Part shown: positions 26,326 to 37,860 of the stretch, in pieces
Layout: every line of letters begins with the position of its first letter
Numbering within the stretch: position 1 is the first letter of the stretch
NCBI RefSeq assembly: GCF_964199755.1
Contig: NC_133903.1
Location: 6,403,001-6,467,000 of the forward strand
Source: Larus michahellis
Lineage: Eukaryota; Chordata; Aves; Charadriiformes; Laridae
Direction of reading: 5' to 3'
DNA length: 64,000 nt
Notes under the pieces: model-generated
The model's input: the letters and a program-made list of their open reading frames with translations, nothing else
Databases searched by the model: none
What the model was told of the DNA's origin: nothing
Made by a program: the position numbers and the translations under genes

Positions 26326-27890
26326 CCTGATGCCAGTGGAGTCAATTGTGACCCTCCTGAAACCCAGGAGGACAGAAGTCACCGGTGAAACACATTAATC
26401 CCATGGAATTGCTACGTTCTGAAAATGCCACTTGTACAGACTGAGTATGTGACTTCCCCCCCTCACTTATACCCATTTTTATTGGAATAAAAAGTGATAC
26501 CCTTCAGAAAGATGCTGCGTTATCCCAGCTGTTGCTTGTTTTACTTTTGCACGCATACTTCAGCAAAGCACTTCGGTATCCAGCAGTTGGAAATCTGCTT
26601 ATTGAGAGGTCTGCATGAATCTCAATGAATATTCATAACTGGAGAGTTAAACAGAAATGTCAACAAGCAAATATATTTTGCAACCTTGTGACGGTCAGAT
26701 GGGCACAGAACAAGGTTTCCTTGACCTTCATGTGCAGGTGGGTGTTTGTTTTCAGTAGTGCAGCTAGAGAGCTAACATTTGTAATACTTCAATGAATCAA
26801 AGGGTTGGCCAAGAAGGAAGTATTTTAAGCTGAATAAGAAGTTTTAATTTGCAGAATTGTCTGACAAGGTATTAAAAACGTCAGTCAATCCCTCAGGCTT
26901 AGTGACTGGATTTGAAATGTGTAAAAAAAATAACAGCATTGGGGAGTGCCGCTTCTGTCTCTTGCTTTCTGGGAATGGCTGGCTGGGAGGACAGATTTTC
27001 ATCTGAATTTGTCAGTCTTTGTCGAAGCATGACATGTTTTGATGAAATGTGTTCAGAGTTGCTGTCAGCTTGCTTAGTTCTTCAGAAATCCACCGCCAAG
27101 CTGCTGGGGAAACCCGTGTCTCCCCAAGAGCGATGTATGGGCTTTGGAGAAGGAGCGAGTGGAGCTTTTGAAGGCAACAACTCAAGTCTGAGCAAAGTCG
27201 TCTTAGGATGAGGAGAGGATCCCATGGGGCAATGGCTGTACGGCACTGGGGGAGGTGGTCTGCAGGAGCCATGGAGGAGACCAGCAAAGCAGAGCTGCTC
27301 CTGGAAAAAAAAGCCCTGGGCCAAGAAAAGAACTGCCCAAAGAGCTGCCCAATATACGCTGAACTGGGCCACGCTGAGATGATGCCTCAGAGCCCAACGG
27401 GGCTGATGCAGGGGCTGGATTCTCCCTGGGGGTGGGAAGCAGACCCTACGCGTGCTCTTGGCTGCAGCTGCTCCTGTGCTTCGTCCTCTAACCCCAGCTG
27501 GGGACAGGCATTCGTTATGAAACCGAATTCCCCAGACGGTTGTTTGTTGGAAAGGTCATTTGGCTGTCTTATCTGAAAATTGATGCATTGAAAGCTCTCC
27601 TAAATTTGCTCATTAAATATGATGCATTGCAACATTATCAACGAAAATGTTGGCAGGCAGGCTTCTTGCTGGAACATCTATTTTCCGGCAACCATGGTCC
27701 CAATTCTGACCCAGGGATGTGGGAGCAGAGGTGGGGTAGGTCTGTCCCCTGTTCAAAACCAGGACCCAAAATGACATCATTTCGGATATCATCAACCTTC
27801 TTTGCAAATTCTTGTAGTACATAGATCCAAGAATGAGAAAAACTGAAGAATGAAAGGTCAAAGTTGCAGGAGATGTGACGGAGCTGGTGG
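26326..27890. other. Intergenic
   Basis: No gene or repeat is recognised. Moderately long overlapping frames around 27.0-27.6 kb occur on both strands and look like chance. Confidence 0.45.
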
Positions 27891-27941
27891 AATCATAGGA
27901 TCATAGGTTGGAAAAGACCTTTAAGATCATCAAGTTCAACC
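27891..27941 (-). mobile_element. CR1 LINE 3' end, short fragment
   Basis: The + strand reads aatcatagga tcataggttg and continues with the 'gaaaagacctttaagatcatcaagttcaacc' type signature. This is the reverse complement of the CR1 3' UTR and tail. Only about 50 bases remain, so it is a very short insertion or a decayed copy. Confidence 0.88.
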
Positions 27942-30900
27942 ATAAAGGAAGATGTAGGAATGCCTGTGGGTCAGACTGGGCCTGACCTGATGGAAAGACA
28001 AAGCAAATGCAATCAAGAAAAAATCTCCTGTCCCTAGAAGAAAGACCTCAGCTCCCTGCAGGACCTCACCGCTCCTGCCAGGAGCTACAGGATCTGGGGC
28101 ATGTTCCATGATGTGAGGAACCTTCCAACCCATGCATGGTCCCTGCCAGTCCTGCCCTTCTTTTTTAGAGACATTTAGCGGTCGCATGAAGCTGTGTGTG
28201 TACATCAGGCATTTCCACGACTGGCGTTTCAGATACCACTGTCCTCCCAAGAGGACCATTGTGTTTGAGATCGACTTCCCAGCTCTCCCCATCAGCTCCC
28301 CTCGCAGAGTCGCAGCAGCAGCTGGTGAGCGAAACGGCAGCATTAGGAACGGTGCCCCCATCCCCTCTCCCCTCCGCCAGCCTCTCGCAGCAATTTGTCA
28401 AAGCAGCGTGAGAGTCAGAAGCAGCTCTGAAACGCTTTGCGCAGAGATTTTCAATTAGGGAACACAAAAGCCTGTTTAATAAACTCTTAGAGGCTTGTTA
28501 GCTGAGACATAATTAAGATTAATGTTGACTTGGGACCAGAGGAAACAGGGCTGAAAGTGAATCAAAGGGGGGCAGACAGTTTCCACCATTAGGATAATGC
28601 AAGAACGAATTTCCTCCCTGCAATAGTGGATGGTATCAGACGCATTGCTATGCCGGAGGGAACCCTGCTTGTATTTCCCTATTCTGTTAGAAGGCAAACA
28701 TTAAAAGGGGCAAACAGCCGTTCTCTTCTTCTTCCCCAAAACGTGTTTGCGGCCCTCGCACCGGCAGCTGTTTTCACAACAGCTTTGCACACTCAAAGCC
28801 CAGGCAATAGCAGGTTTGGAATAAAGCTCCACACTTTGGGTTGACTTTGGTGAGCTGGCTGTTTGTTTGGCTGATTGATTTCTGATGCATCCCCGAGGCC
28901 GTGATTGCCGGTAGGAAGGATGGCAAAATTGGGAACGCCGGCACACAAGCACAAGTACTGCCTGTTTCGCCGGGCAGGTCTCAGCCCTGCCTCAGACAGC
29001 AGCTTAGAGGGGGGCAGCCCCACACGAAGGTCGAACAGACCCAGCCAGCATCTCTGCACACACGAGGGCACGGGGCTACAGGACTTCTGCATTCCCTGCT
29101 TTGATCTCAGTTTTACCAGCCCATTTTTCATGTGTCTCACTGTTCCCTTTAGATAAATCTTTTCTTGCTTAATTCCAAATATGATCAAATTCTACGGAGG
29201 AAGAAGAGAAATAATCTTTGCTCTGCTAATGCAATGCCAGGTTTTAATTCTTTCCCATACATCTTCATTTATTAAAGTCCTTTTTCTTTCTGAGGCAGAA
29301 GATGTTCCTGGCTGAATTCATAAATCAAGCCAGGATAAGTGGGTGGTAAAATCCACAGGCAGCTACACACCGATGCCAGTGAAACAGCCCTGTCCCGCCG
29401 TCTGAGCTGGGCTTTCAGGTGTCATCTGCCCAGCCACACACCGTGCCCTCCAGATGACTCCCGTGGATGCTGAGCTCTCTGTGGTTTCACTGCTGGGTGT
29501 ATACACCAGAAACTATACCAAAACTCAGGGGCTTGCAAATTCAGTTCCCACTTGGGAGCATCTAGAACCACCTACCACCGTTTTCGACAGCCAAGCGCTC
29601 ACCCTGGCAACGCCAGCGGGGAAGGATTGCCATCCCTGCCCCAGATCTGGTACCCAAATGCTGCAAACCCCCTGTCTTGCCAGAAGTCAGAGAAAGGCAT
29701 CATAGAAAACAGGAGGGACGGGCTGTTTTGGCGGATTCCTAGGAAAGACCAGTGCAGATGAGGTGTAGGACAGCAGAACTTGAGATAAACCAGGAGGCAG
29801 CAGCAGGGACTGGGAAAAATAATTCAACACAGGCACCTATTCTCTCTACAGAGCAGTAAAATCCAGGATCACGAGGCAGAGCATGGGAGGGAGAAAGAAT
29901 TTAGGGCCAGGGTGCAGGGAATCACTTTGGGAGGAGCGGATGGGCAAAGGCAGGCCTACACCAAGGGGGAGGCTGGAGTAAGTGGGGCACATCCCAGAAG
30001 GACAACTGAATTGCACTCCATGACTCAAATCCTGAAGTCCGCTAACGTCCTCGTGAGGAGGTGGGAATCGTCAAAATGTTGGCTCCCACGCCCACCACCC
30101 CAGCTCTCACAAGTCTCTACAGAAAATGGCCCCCTCGATATTGAGTTGTGAGGCAGAGGGCTTTAGTCATTTTTGTTTTGTTACCTAGAATCTCAAGACA
30201 TGCCTCATCATAAACTATGCACATACAGAATGAGCCGACGGAAGGTTACTGATGTTAATCACAAGCTGTGTGGAGAAGGAGAAAGAAAGAGATGAAAACC
30301 TGAAATGCGTACAAGCTGCGGGAGTCCTCAGAACCGCCTGTCTTGCTGCCATCCCCCATCCCTCATCCCTTGCTCTCTCATTTACATCTTCTTCGGGTAA
30401 AGAGCCAATGCCTTTTTATGTTGGGCAAGTGCACAAATACAGCAGCACCGCTCTGCTCTCCTGGGACGTCCTGCTTCTTCCATCTCCTGCTGCTTAGGGG
30501 CCCCCACTTCACATCCGTGCAGCTCCTAGCACAAAGGAGCACTATTCTTGGTGCGCAGGAATGACAGCAATGAGCGTGCTCAGGACTAGCTGCCTTCTCG
30601 CTAATATTAGTGGAAAATAATGCAGTAAATAGGTAGTTGCACCAATATTGACCAGAAACATAAGACTGCTGTCGTGGGGCAGACAAGCGGGATTTACATG
30701 GCTGTACTTGCATCATGGCTAACTTAGACTTTAGACAGGGTGGTACAATGATGCCAGACCAGTCCACACCTCTGTCTTTTCCTCCTACACCTCCTTCTGG
30801 GTGCAATCCTGTTGTGTCTCTGAGCTGAAGTCTCATGGGGTGGCCCCGTCTGTGTTTACCCTACCTGTTTGGATGGATTTGGCACCCAGGTTAATGCCAG

Positions 30901-32382
30901 ACCATGCGTCCTCCAAGTCACAAAACCAAAAAACTTTGCTAAAATTCCTGACTGACTCCCCTTCACTAACCTCAGGGCCAAATTCTTCTTTCTTGAGAGC
31001 CTAAGAAAGTTTTCCCGCTGCTCTTGATTTGCATGGACATAACCTGAGGACAGAGTTTAATTCACTGTGCACTGACTACACCACCTTTGATCGTTCAGCC
31101 AAACTCTAATGCATGATCAAAAGGGAGAGGAAACAAGAAAATATTCAGAAATGGGTTGAAAAGCAACCACAAAAACAAATCCAAAACAGAGGTCAGGGAG
31201 AGAGTGGCTACCCATCACCATTACTGTGTGATGCGAGAGCTGTGATAGCACTGATTTATCAATTGCTAAACGCGGAGAGTAATGTGAGCCCATTTGACCC
31301 CAGGTGAGTGTTCCATTAAGAAGGCTTTGCTAACTTGTCTGATTTGGGCTGAGATGGGTTCAGGAGGGCTCACCTGAGCTGCTACAGCATCACCCTGCTG
31401 CTAGCCAGAGACAGGCAGGTGAGGTGGGACCAAAGCCAACTTCTTTGCAGCTGTAGGTGACCCAAGTGGCTGTGGGGCTGCAGTGCCAGCAGGACAGCCC
31501 CGTCCTTCTGCTGTTGCAGGTGTGATCAGGGCAGGCAGACACTTCACGTGCCCACCCTTTTGCCAACCGGCGAAGGCAAATCAGCCGGGCTCCTGGGAGC
31601 AATCTCAGGAGTTGGCAAATACAGCGTTAGCACCTCTGTGGGACCTCTCCCATCAGGTTCTGGGGGTAGATGATGGATTTCATGATTAATAATATGCCCC
31701 TTCTCATCATCCTTCAGAGCATAAATCTTGCTTGCAGCGGAGCGAAAGGCTGAAGAGAACAACGGCTGCATATAAATGCCTGTGGGCTGGATGGGGGCAT
31801 TTCAATGCTGCGGCTCATCTTGAAATGGTTAAGGGTGGCCAAGGAAATGAAACATGTTCTCTTTTTTTCTGTCGTTGTGGGGAAAAAGAAAAAATAATAA
31901 TCTATTTCTGTTCCTAACTGGGCAGCCTTTGGAAGCCTGCTTTAGCAGGTAGTCCCAAAGCCCGGCTCTTGGCTTACCTGGCTGCCCCAGGCTTGGATTT
32001 TTACAGTCATCTCCCATGCCTGAGCTTCTAGGAGGGATCCTGACCCACATCACCCACTGCAGGAAATGGCTGGATTGGATCCAAGCCCTCTTTAGTTTTC
32101 ATCTGGTGAGAAACTAGATCATGGGGGAAGAAGGAAAAGTGTAAAGCCAGGATTCTTCCCAGGTTTCAACCGGATCGCAGCTGGATCTGAAAGTACTTCT
32201 TCCTTGGTTTCAACAGTTGAAAATATCTGCAAAAACCTTCCCTTGATCCCGGTACACCCTTCCTCCTTCATCCATCATTACAGACGTGGTCCTGCTCGTT
32301 GCTGCCATCCCTTTAATTTTGCAAGCCCTTTTGTCCCTCGTCAAGTTGTGCATAATTGCTTTGATTAGAAGCATCAGCTGGC
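27942..32382. other. Intergenic
   Basis: No gene is supported. A CpG-containing frame at 28132-28458 was examined and not recognised. No splice-flanked exon or repeat stands out. Confidence 0.45.
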
Positions 32383-32445
32383 AAAAGTCACCCAGCCAGA
32401 GATGAACCTCCAAGTCTCAGTTGTCTTGCACCCTCAAACCAAGCT
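32383..32445 (-). mobile_element. Possible MIR-like SINE relic
   Basis: The + strand shows aaaagtcacccagccagag, then 'atgaacctccaagtctcag' and 'cttgcacc', in the order of the reverse complement of the MIR tRNA-derived half (GTCACACAGC - GAACC - GTCT - GCACT). The match is short and diverged. Confidence 0.35.
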
Positions 32446-35322
32446 TCCCTCTCTTAATTGTTTCCTTAATGGTTTAATTCATTAAAGGGATGACCTAATT
32501 GCAGGTAGCATTTGTTCACTGTCACCATTCTGCCAAATGAAAAGAGACAGTCATTGATCATGTCCGGTACCTTCGGCCTTCACCAAAATGCCTGAAAGGC
32601 AAAGAGGTCAGGGTGGCAGGGGAAGGTCTGCATGGAGGAGGCATCGCAGCCCCCTCTCCCCAGCAGCCTGGCCCAGAAACCAGGTACCCACCGTGACCTT
32701 GGAGTTAGTTAAAAGGCTTCAGTTTTGCTATGTGAGTTGTTTGATACTTGCAGCTTGTTGATGTCTAAAGAGTCATTATCTGCTGTCAGCTTCTATTTTC
32801 ATGATTGTCACCTCAGTGCCGCAACTGGGGACGATTTGCAGCTGTTGTAACTCACTGCAAGGCACCAAAGCAAGGCTGGGGCCAAGCTGGTTCCTGCTTC
32901 TCTTCCTTCCTAGCACGCTCCCGATCCCTTGCAGGTAAGAGGGACTGTGCCATGTAAAGAAAACATCTTCTTCCTGCGCCTTGGCTGCAGGGTGAGATCG
33001 ATCTCGCTCCTCGGTGAGTGCACATCTGCAACTCCTGCTGTTTGCAGCCACCAGTGAAGTTGCTGTGAGCCCTGCCTCGAGGTCTAGCCAGAGCAAGACT
33101 TAACCCTTTCAGCTTATACTCTTTTTTCCTCCCTGTGTTTTACATCCTTAAGAAGAGAATGTGCATCAGGCAGCCAGCAAAACTCTGGACGTAGAGGCAC
33201 AAGCCACCATGTATCTTGTTTTGCAGTATTGCATCTCCTCTGGATCAGTCCACAGAAGTTTGGGCTTTTATCACCGGCAATTCCAGAGTTGGCCCAATAG
33301 CAACAGTCACATTGCACCAAGCAAGGTGGTGTGGGCACTCTTCTCGCAAATGAGGACTTGTCCAAAGCAGAAGACTGGGTTGCATCCAGAGAAATGACAC
33401 ACCGCCTTTTCCAGCTGCTCTACCACAGCAAACCACACTGACAGCAGGAGGGGTGACATTCGCTGCAGACCAGGACACCTGAGGATGGCTGTTCAGGATG
33501 GTCACACTTTGCTTCAGCGACACTCCAAGGACCGTTGGCTTCAGCAGAGGGATTCTGGATTGGCTCAAGGGCAGGAGAAAGCGCGTTTTGACTCGCTTGC
33601 TTTGGCCTCCTGTGATAAGGAGCAGCCCGGTGTTTTTTGGGCACGCCTGGGCTGAGAGGGAGATGAGTCAGTCTGGCTGAAAACCTGCTGCATTCTCTGC
33701 TCAATCTATTTAACCAGAGTTTCTGCTCCAATGCAAATTAGGAGCATGCCTAATTTTTTAATGTATATAAAGAGAATTTGGCAAAAACAGCTCCCTGCCT
33801 TTTTTATGTTATTTTAGCAACAGAAACGACATATTTCTCATAGATCACGCTGCCACTTTGTAATCCTTTCTGTATTTTCACAGCACAGTCAGTCATTTAT
33901 TTGCCAGTCATTAGCAACCGGCAGAGAATAAAATCAGTCAATACTATTTAGATAAGGCAGGGTTGGTTATAAAATGCTGGTAGAATCCTTCCCTGTGTTT
34001 TGAAATCAGCCATCAGTACAACCTGGCAGATGCAGGTTGATAACTCACCCACCGAAGGTCTCTGGCACTATGGCTCTGGTGGTAGGAGTTATCTTGCTCC
34101 GACAGATGGGATGGTAGCAAAGCTCCAAACAGGCTGCTGAAGAGTAAAAGCCTCCATTGATGTTGGAAAAACCTCTTGTAAAAGCCAAAAGTGACTGGCT
34201 ACACTGGCGATTTGCAGGGAGGAGGAAAGGAAGGATTCGTTTTTCTTTTTAATTTTGATTCAGACAAGTTTAGCTGGTTTGAGGAGGTCTGAGTGAAATG
34301 CCACAACAGGCGAAGCGCAGCAGCACCCTGCTCACGTAGGTCTGCCTGGAGGGCAGGAAATATGCCCGTGGCTCAGAGATAGGGAGGGAAATTGCGGATG
34401 GGGCTGAGTGCGATCGAACATGGACCGCGACAGATAAGACGGAGCGTATATCAAGGGCGAGTCTGACTACAGAAGGACTAAGGCTCTGGCAGCTTGGGTA
34501 TCATTCCCGTTTCAGCATTCAGGATGTCAAAGACCCTACTTCACACTGTATGCTGAAATGCTCCTCCAAGTGCTTCAGAGATGTGATTTCCCAAGGCTTT
34601 ACCCAGATTTCATTCCTTCTCTTCTGTCACTGTGTACAAATTACCTGCATTTTCTCCGTGACGTGCGAATGTTATTTCTCGCCTATACCGCACGCCCATA
34701 TGTAACCCCTAAGCACTGCCAAAAGTTTTCTGACTCATATACCATTTGCCTAATCGATATTGTGTCTCTCGACTATCGCACATGGCTGGTACCTGTGACA
34801 CTGAGTACTTACCCAGGTTTCATGAGGGTGTTGCTCGGCATGGCTTAGCCTCATCATCCTGGCCGTGCCACTGATGGATGGTGTGTTAAGGTGTTGGATG
34901 GTCCATCAAGGCCTGGTTTGTGCGATCTATTCAGTCTTCTTTGCCCCAGGAGAGCCACACTGAAACCCAATCTTCTTTCGAAGTGGTCCCTCTTGGAGAG
35001 GGTAATGACAAGTCTGCAGTGTGCAGAGCAAGCTGCAAATTTTCCGGAGATGCATTGTCGACGAGAGACATCTGATTGTCTATCTAGCACGGCTTTTACC
35101 AGCAAAACCCCCACCTGAATAAGGGAAAGGAGACTTAATGTGAGAGAGACATAAAATCAATGCACCAGAACTTACCCTTTCCATAAAAAAGCGACTATTC
35201 CTGCACGACTTTGACAAAACTGATGTAAACTCCGTGGTGCTGGCACCGAACACGCACATTGCGATAGGACTTTCAAATATCTCTGCCATGTAGGACAGGT
35301 GTGAGAAAGGAAGCACTGGGTT
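32446..35322. other. Intergenic
   Basis: No gene is supported. An unexplained 96-codon frame lies at 34558-34848 and is described under findings. The rest has no recognisable content. Confidence 0.4.
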
Positions 35323-35440
35323 AGTTTTACAGGCAGAAAACTTTGGAGGTCACAGCCTGCCTGACGTCAAACAAGGCTGTCACGTTAAAATCAGGAGCTG
35401 AACTGAGATCTGTGGAGTCCTAAGTTGACACCTTAAGGAC
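35323..35440 (-). mobile_element. MIR-like SINE relic
   Basis: The + strand shows the MIR reverse-complement order: gttttacaggcagaaaac, then a 'gaggtcacag' block, 'aaggctgtcacgtt', 'caggagctgaactgagatct' and 'gtggagtcc'. This mirrors the familiar ATTTTACAGATGAGGAAACTG - AAGGTCACAC - CAGAGCCGGGATTC - GAGTCC layout. It is diverged, as expected for an element shared by early amniotes. Confidence 0.55.
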
Positions 35441-37756
35441 AAGCCCATCTTTTCTTCACAGGGCGTGCATGACAGGACAGAGTCATCCCTTCCCCATTAG
35501 TTCTCCTGTTTTTATGGGATTATATTGCATTAAATTAAGTGTGTTTGCAAAACAAGAATTCCTTCTGAAATGCACATTTATTCATTCACTGGAGCGTGAC
35601 CATTACTGTCTGTTTAGTAAATAAAATTAGTTTTGATTATTTTTAAATTAGAAAACAAATCAGTCATTAGCCTAATGGAAAACTTTTTTCAATCTCATGA
35701 GCAGATGCTGCACACATTTCTAAAATATTTTCTTTATTTTATTATGGCAAATTAATAGAAGCCAAGTCCTGCTTTTCTGCTGCAAGTCAAGAGAGGAATG
35801 GGAAAGAAATTGAGACCCTCCTGAGTTTTTCCACATTCTGGCGCCGATCTTTCCTGCAAGGAGTTAATCTTCAGTGCTTTATCAAGACCAGTTTCCTTTG
35901 AAATCAAGGGAAAGAGGATCCCTGGCTTGATCAGCGGATAGATGGGCTTTTCAGCATCCTTTGCGTCTTTCTGATCATCACTTGTGGTCAGAGCAACAAA
36001 TGGGCCATTGGAAAAAAATGGGTGATTAGCAAGGTGTAACCCTTCATCATGGACTGTAAATTTGATTTCACACTGAAATCAGCACTGATTTGCTCCACTT
36101 CAATCTTGATGTAGGAGTAAGCTCCAGAGCTAGCTTGGACATGCCAGCGGTGCAACCCCAATGTCCCAGGGGACTGAAGCCTCTGTGTCCCCGAGGGGAC
36201 AGTGCTGCCACCCGGGAAATGAGCTGGGGGGTGAGATAACAGCCCATCATAGCAGCAGCCAGATTGCTTGGAAAAAAAAAAAAAAGATTTTTTAAGAGCC
36301 AGAAAATACGCAAACAATTTTGGGGTTTGTTTCATCCAATGCCTAAATGGTATGCTTTATCCAGAAAGTTTTATCAGAGGAAAGCGACGACAACCTCTGT
36401 AGCATAAGCCTGAAGACCGCGGTAGATGATTAGTGCGTGGTAACTCTACGCAATACACCCTCACCTGGCTTTGAGTCAGGGGAAAGAACAGAGAAATTTC
36501 ACTGTGTACACAAAGAGTTTACAGTTTGCACTGAAACTCTTCCTCTGTGGTAAAAGATGATGCTTTTGTTAGCACAATACTAATGTTTATAAAGCATCTC
36601 GGCATGAAATGGTGTTGGCTTTTCTTTGCAGCATGTTATAAAATCATCATGGAAAGAAAAACAGAGTATCCCTAATGCACCAGATTATTGTTACGCTGGT
36701 GTCTCCTGATACGGCACCAGATTAACGTGACAGAGCAATAAAACTCTGTATCTCCATTTATCACACCTCTTTAGCTCTCTCCCATGCTCAGAGAGGTTTG
36801 AAATAAATATTAGCTTTTTTCCTGAAGAGAAAATAAGTTACCCAGAAATCATCAATATTTCAACTCTGCCAATTTTGACTCAAGTGTTGGTCTTGTGAGT
36901 ATTCTTCATTTCTTCTGTGTTCTTACCTAATCCACTGAGGAGGTTTTTTGTTTTCTTTGGTTTTGGAGTTTATTCTTCCATCTGCTTCTCGTTATATTGC
37001 TTAATCTCTAGGTGCGTGACTTATTCTAGCAACATGTTTTTATTTTCGCGTTGAAGTAACACTCACACAGTCCCTGTGGGTCTGATACGCCTCCATCTGA
37101 AAGATGTCTAAAAGGGGTGTCCAATCCTGGGATGAAATGTCTGGAGGGACATTCTGGGTTTGTTATCTCCCCTCTGTCCTCAAACCACCACCCTGAGTCT
37201 GCAGATGGTTTTATATGACTCCAAATTCCTCCGTCTCTATTCTGAGCAGCCTTCTGGCAACCCAGTATCCACCTCACAACCTCTCTACAACATACATGGG
37301 TCTCTGCCCCACCTCTCAACTAATTTTAAAATAGAAGAGGCTGAGTATGAGACTGTTGCTCCTCACACATTTTAATTCTGTTGGTGGTGCTGCCAATCTC
37401 AAGCGTATCAAAGGTTTCTGTTGGACTGCTGGTTTCAAGGCTGTTGGGTGCATTTCCTTCAAGTTTATCAGGACTCCTTCATAATCCCCAAGTGAAATGA
37501 TTCCTCTTGAAAATGAAGACTGAGATAGCCAAGCAGCCCTTCTCTCAGGCAGCCTTAGCAAAATACGAGTGAGGACTGGCAGCGATGACACCCTTCCCCT
37601 CTGGTGCCTGATGCATTACCTATCTCCAGGACTGCCAGCCCTGATTTTTATGGACCTCCATGCACATTGGCAGGAGACAAAAAAATTATAAGGGTTTTTT
37701 TTTTGGTGCTGACTTTCAGCCCCGAATGCTGTACGATGGAGGTCAGAGCCGTTCTT
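35441..37756. other. Intergenic, includes AT-rich enhancer-like block
   Basis: No gene is supported. The part at 35490-35770 is AT-rich, with many TTAAATTA, TTTATT and CATTA words and no repeat signature. It could be a conserved non-coding element, but this rests on composition alone. An A run of 13 bases lies near 36271-36283. Confidence 0.35.
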
Positions 37757-37860
37757 CCCAGTTTTACAGATACAGAAACTGATGTACAAGTGGTGAAGTG
37801 ACTTAGGCAGAGTCTCACAGCCTTAGGAGCAAATTCCTAAATCTCGCCCTGGCTTTTCAG
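37757..37860 (-). mobile_element. MIR-like SINE relic (clearest copy)
   Basis: The + strand reads cccagttttacagatacaga, then 'aaactgatgtacaagtggtgaagtgactta', 'cagagtctcacagcctta' and further bases ending 'ctggcttttcag'. In order and spacing this follows the reverse complement of the MIR core (TTTTACAGATGAGGAAACTGAGG - GTTAAGTGACTTGCCC - GTCACACAGC). It is the most convincing of the MIR-like pieces in the window. Confidence 0.75.

Noticed and set aside
28132-28458. 108-codon plus-strand frame as a possible exon
   Set aside because: The translation resembles no family, a minus-strand frame of similar length overlaps it, and no matching splice context was found.
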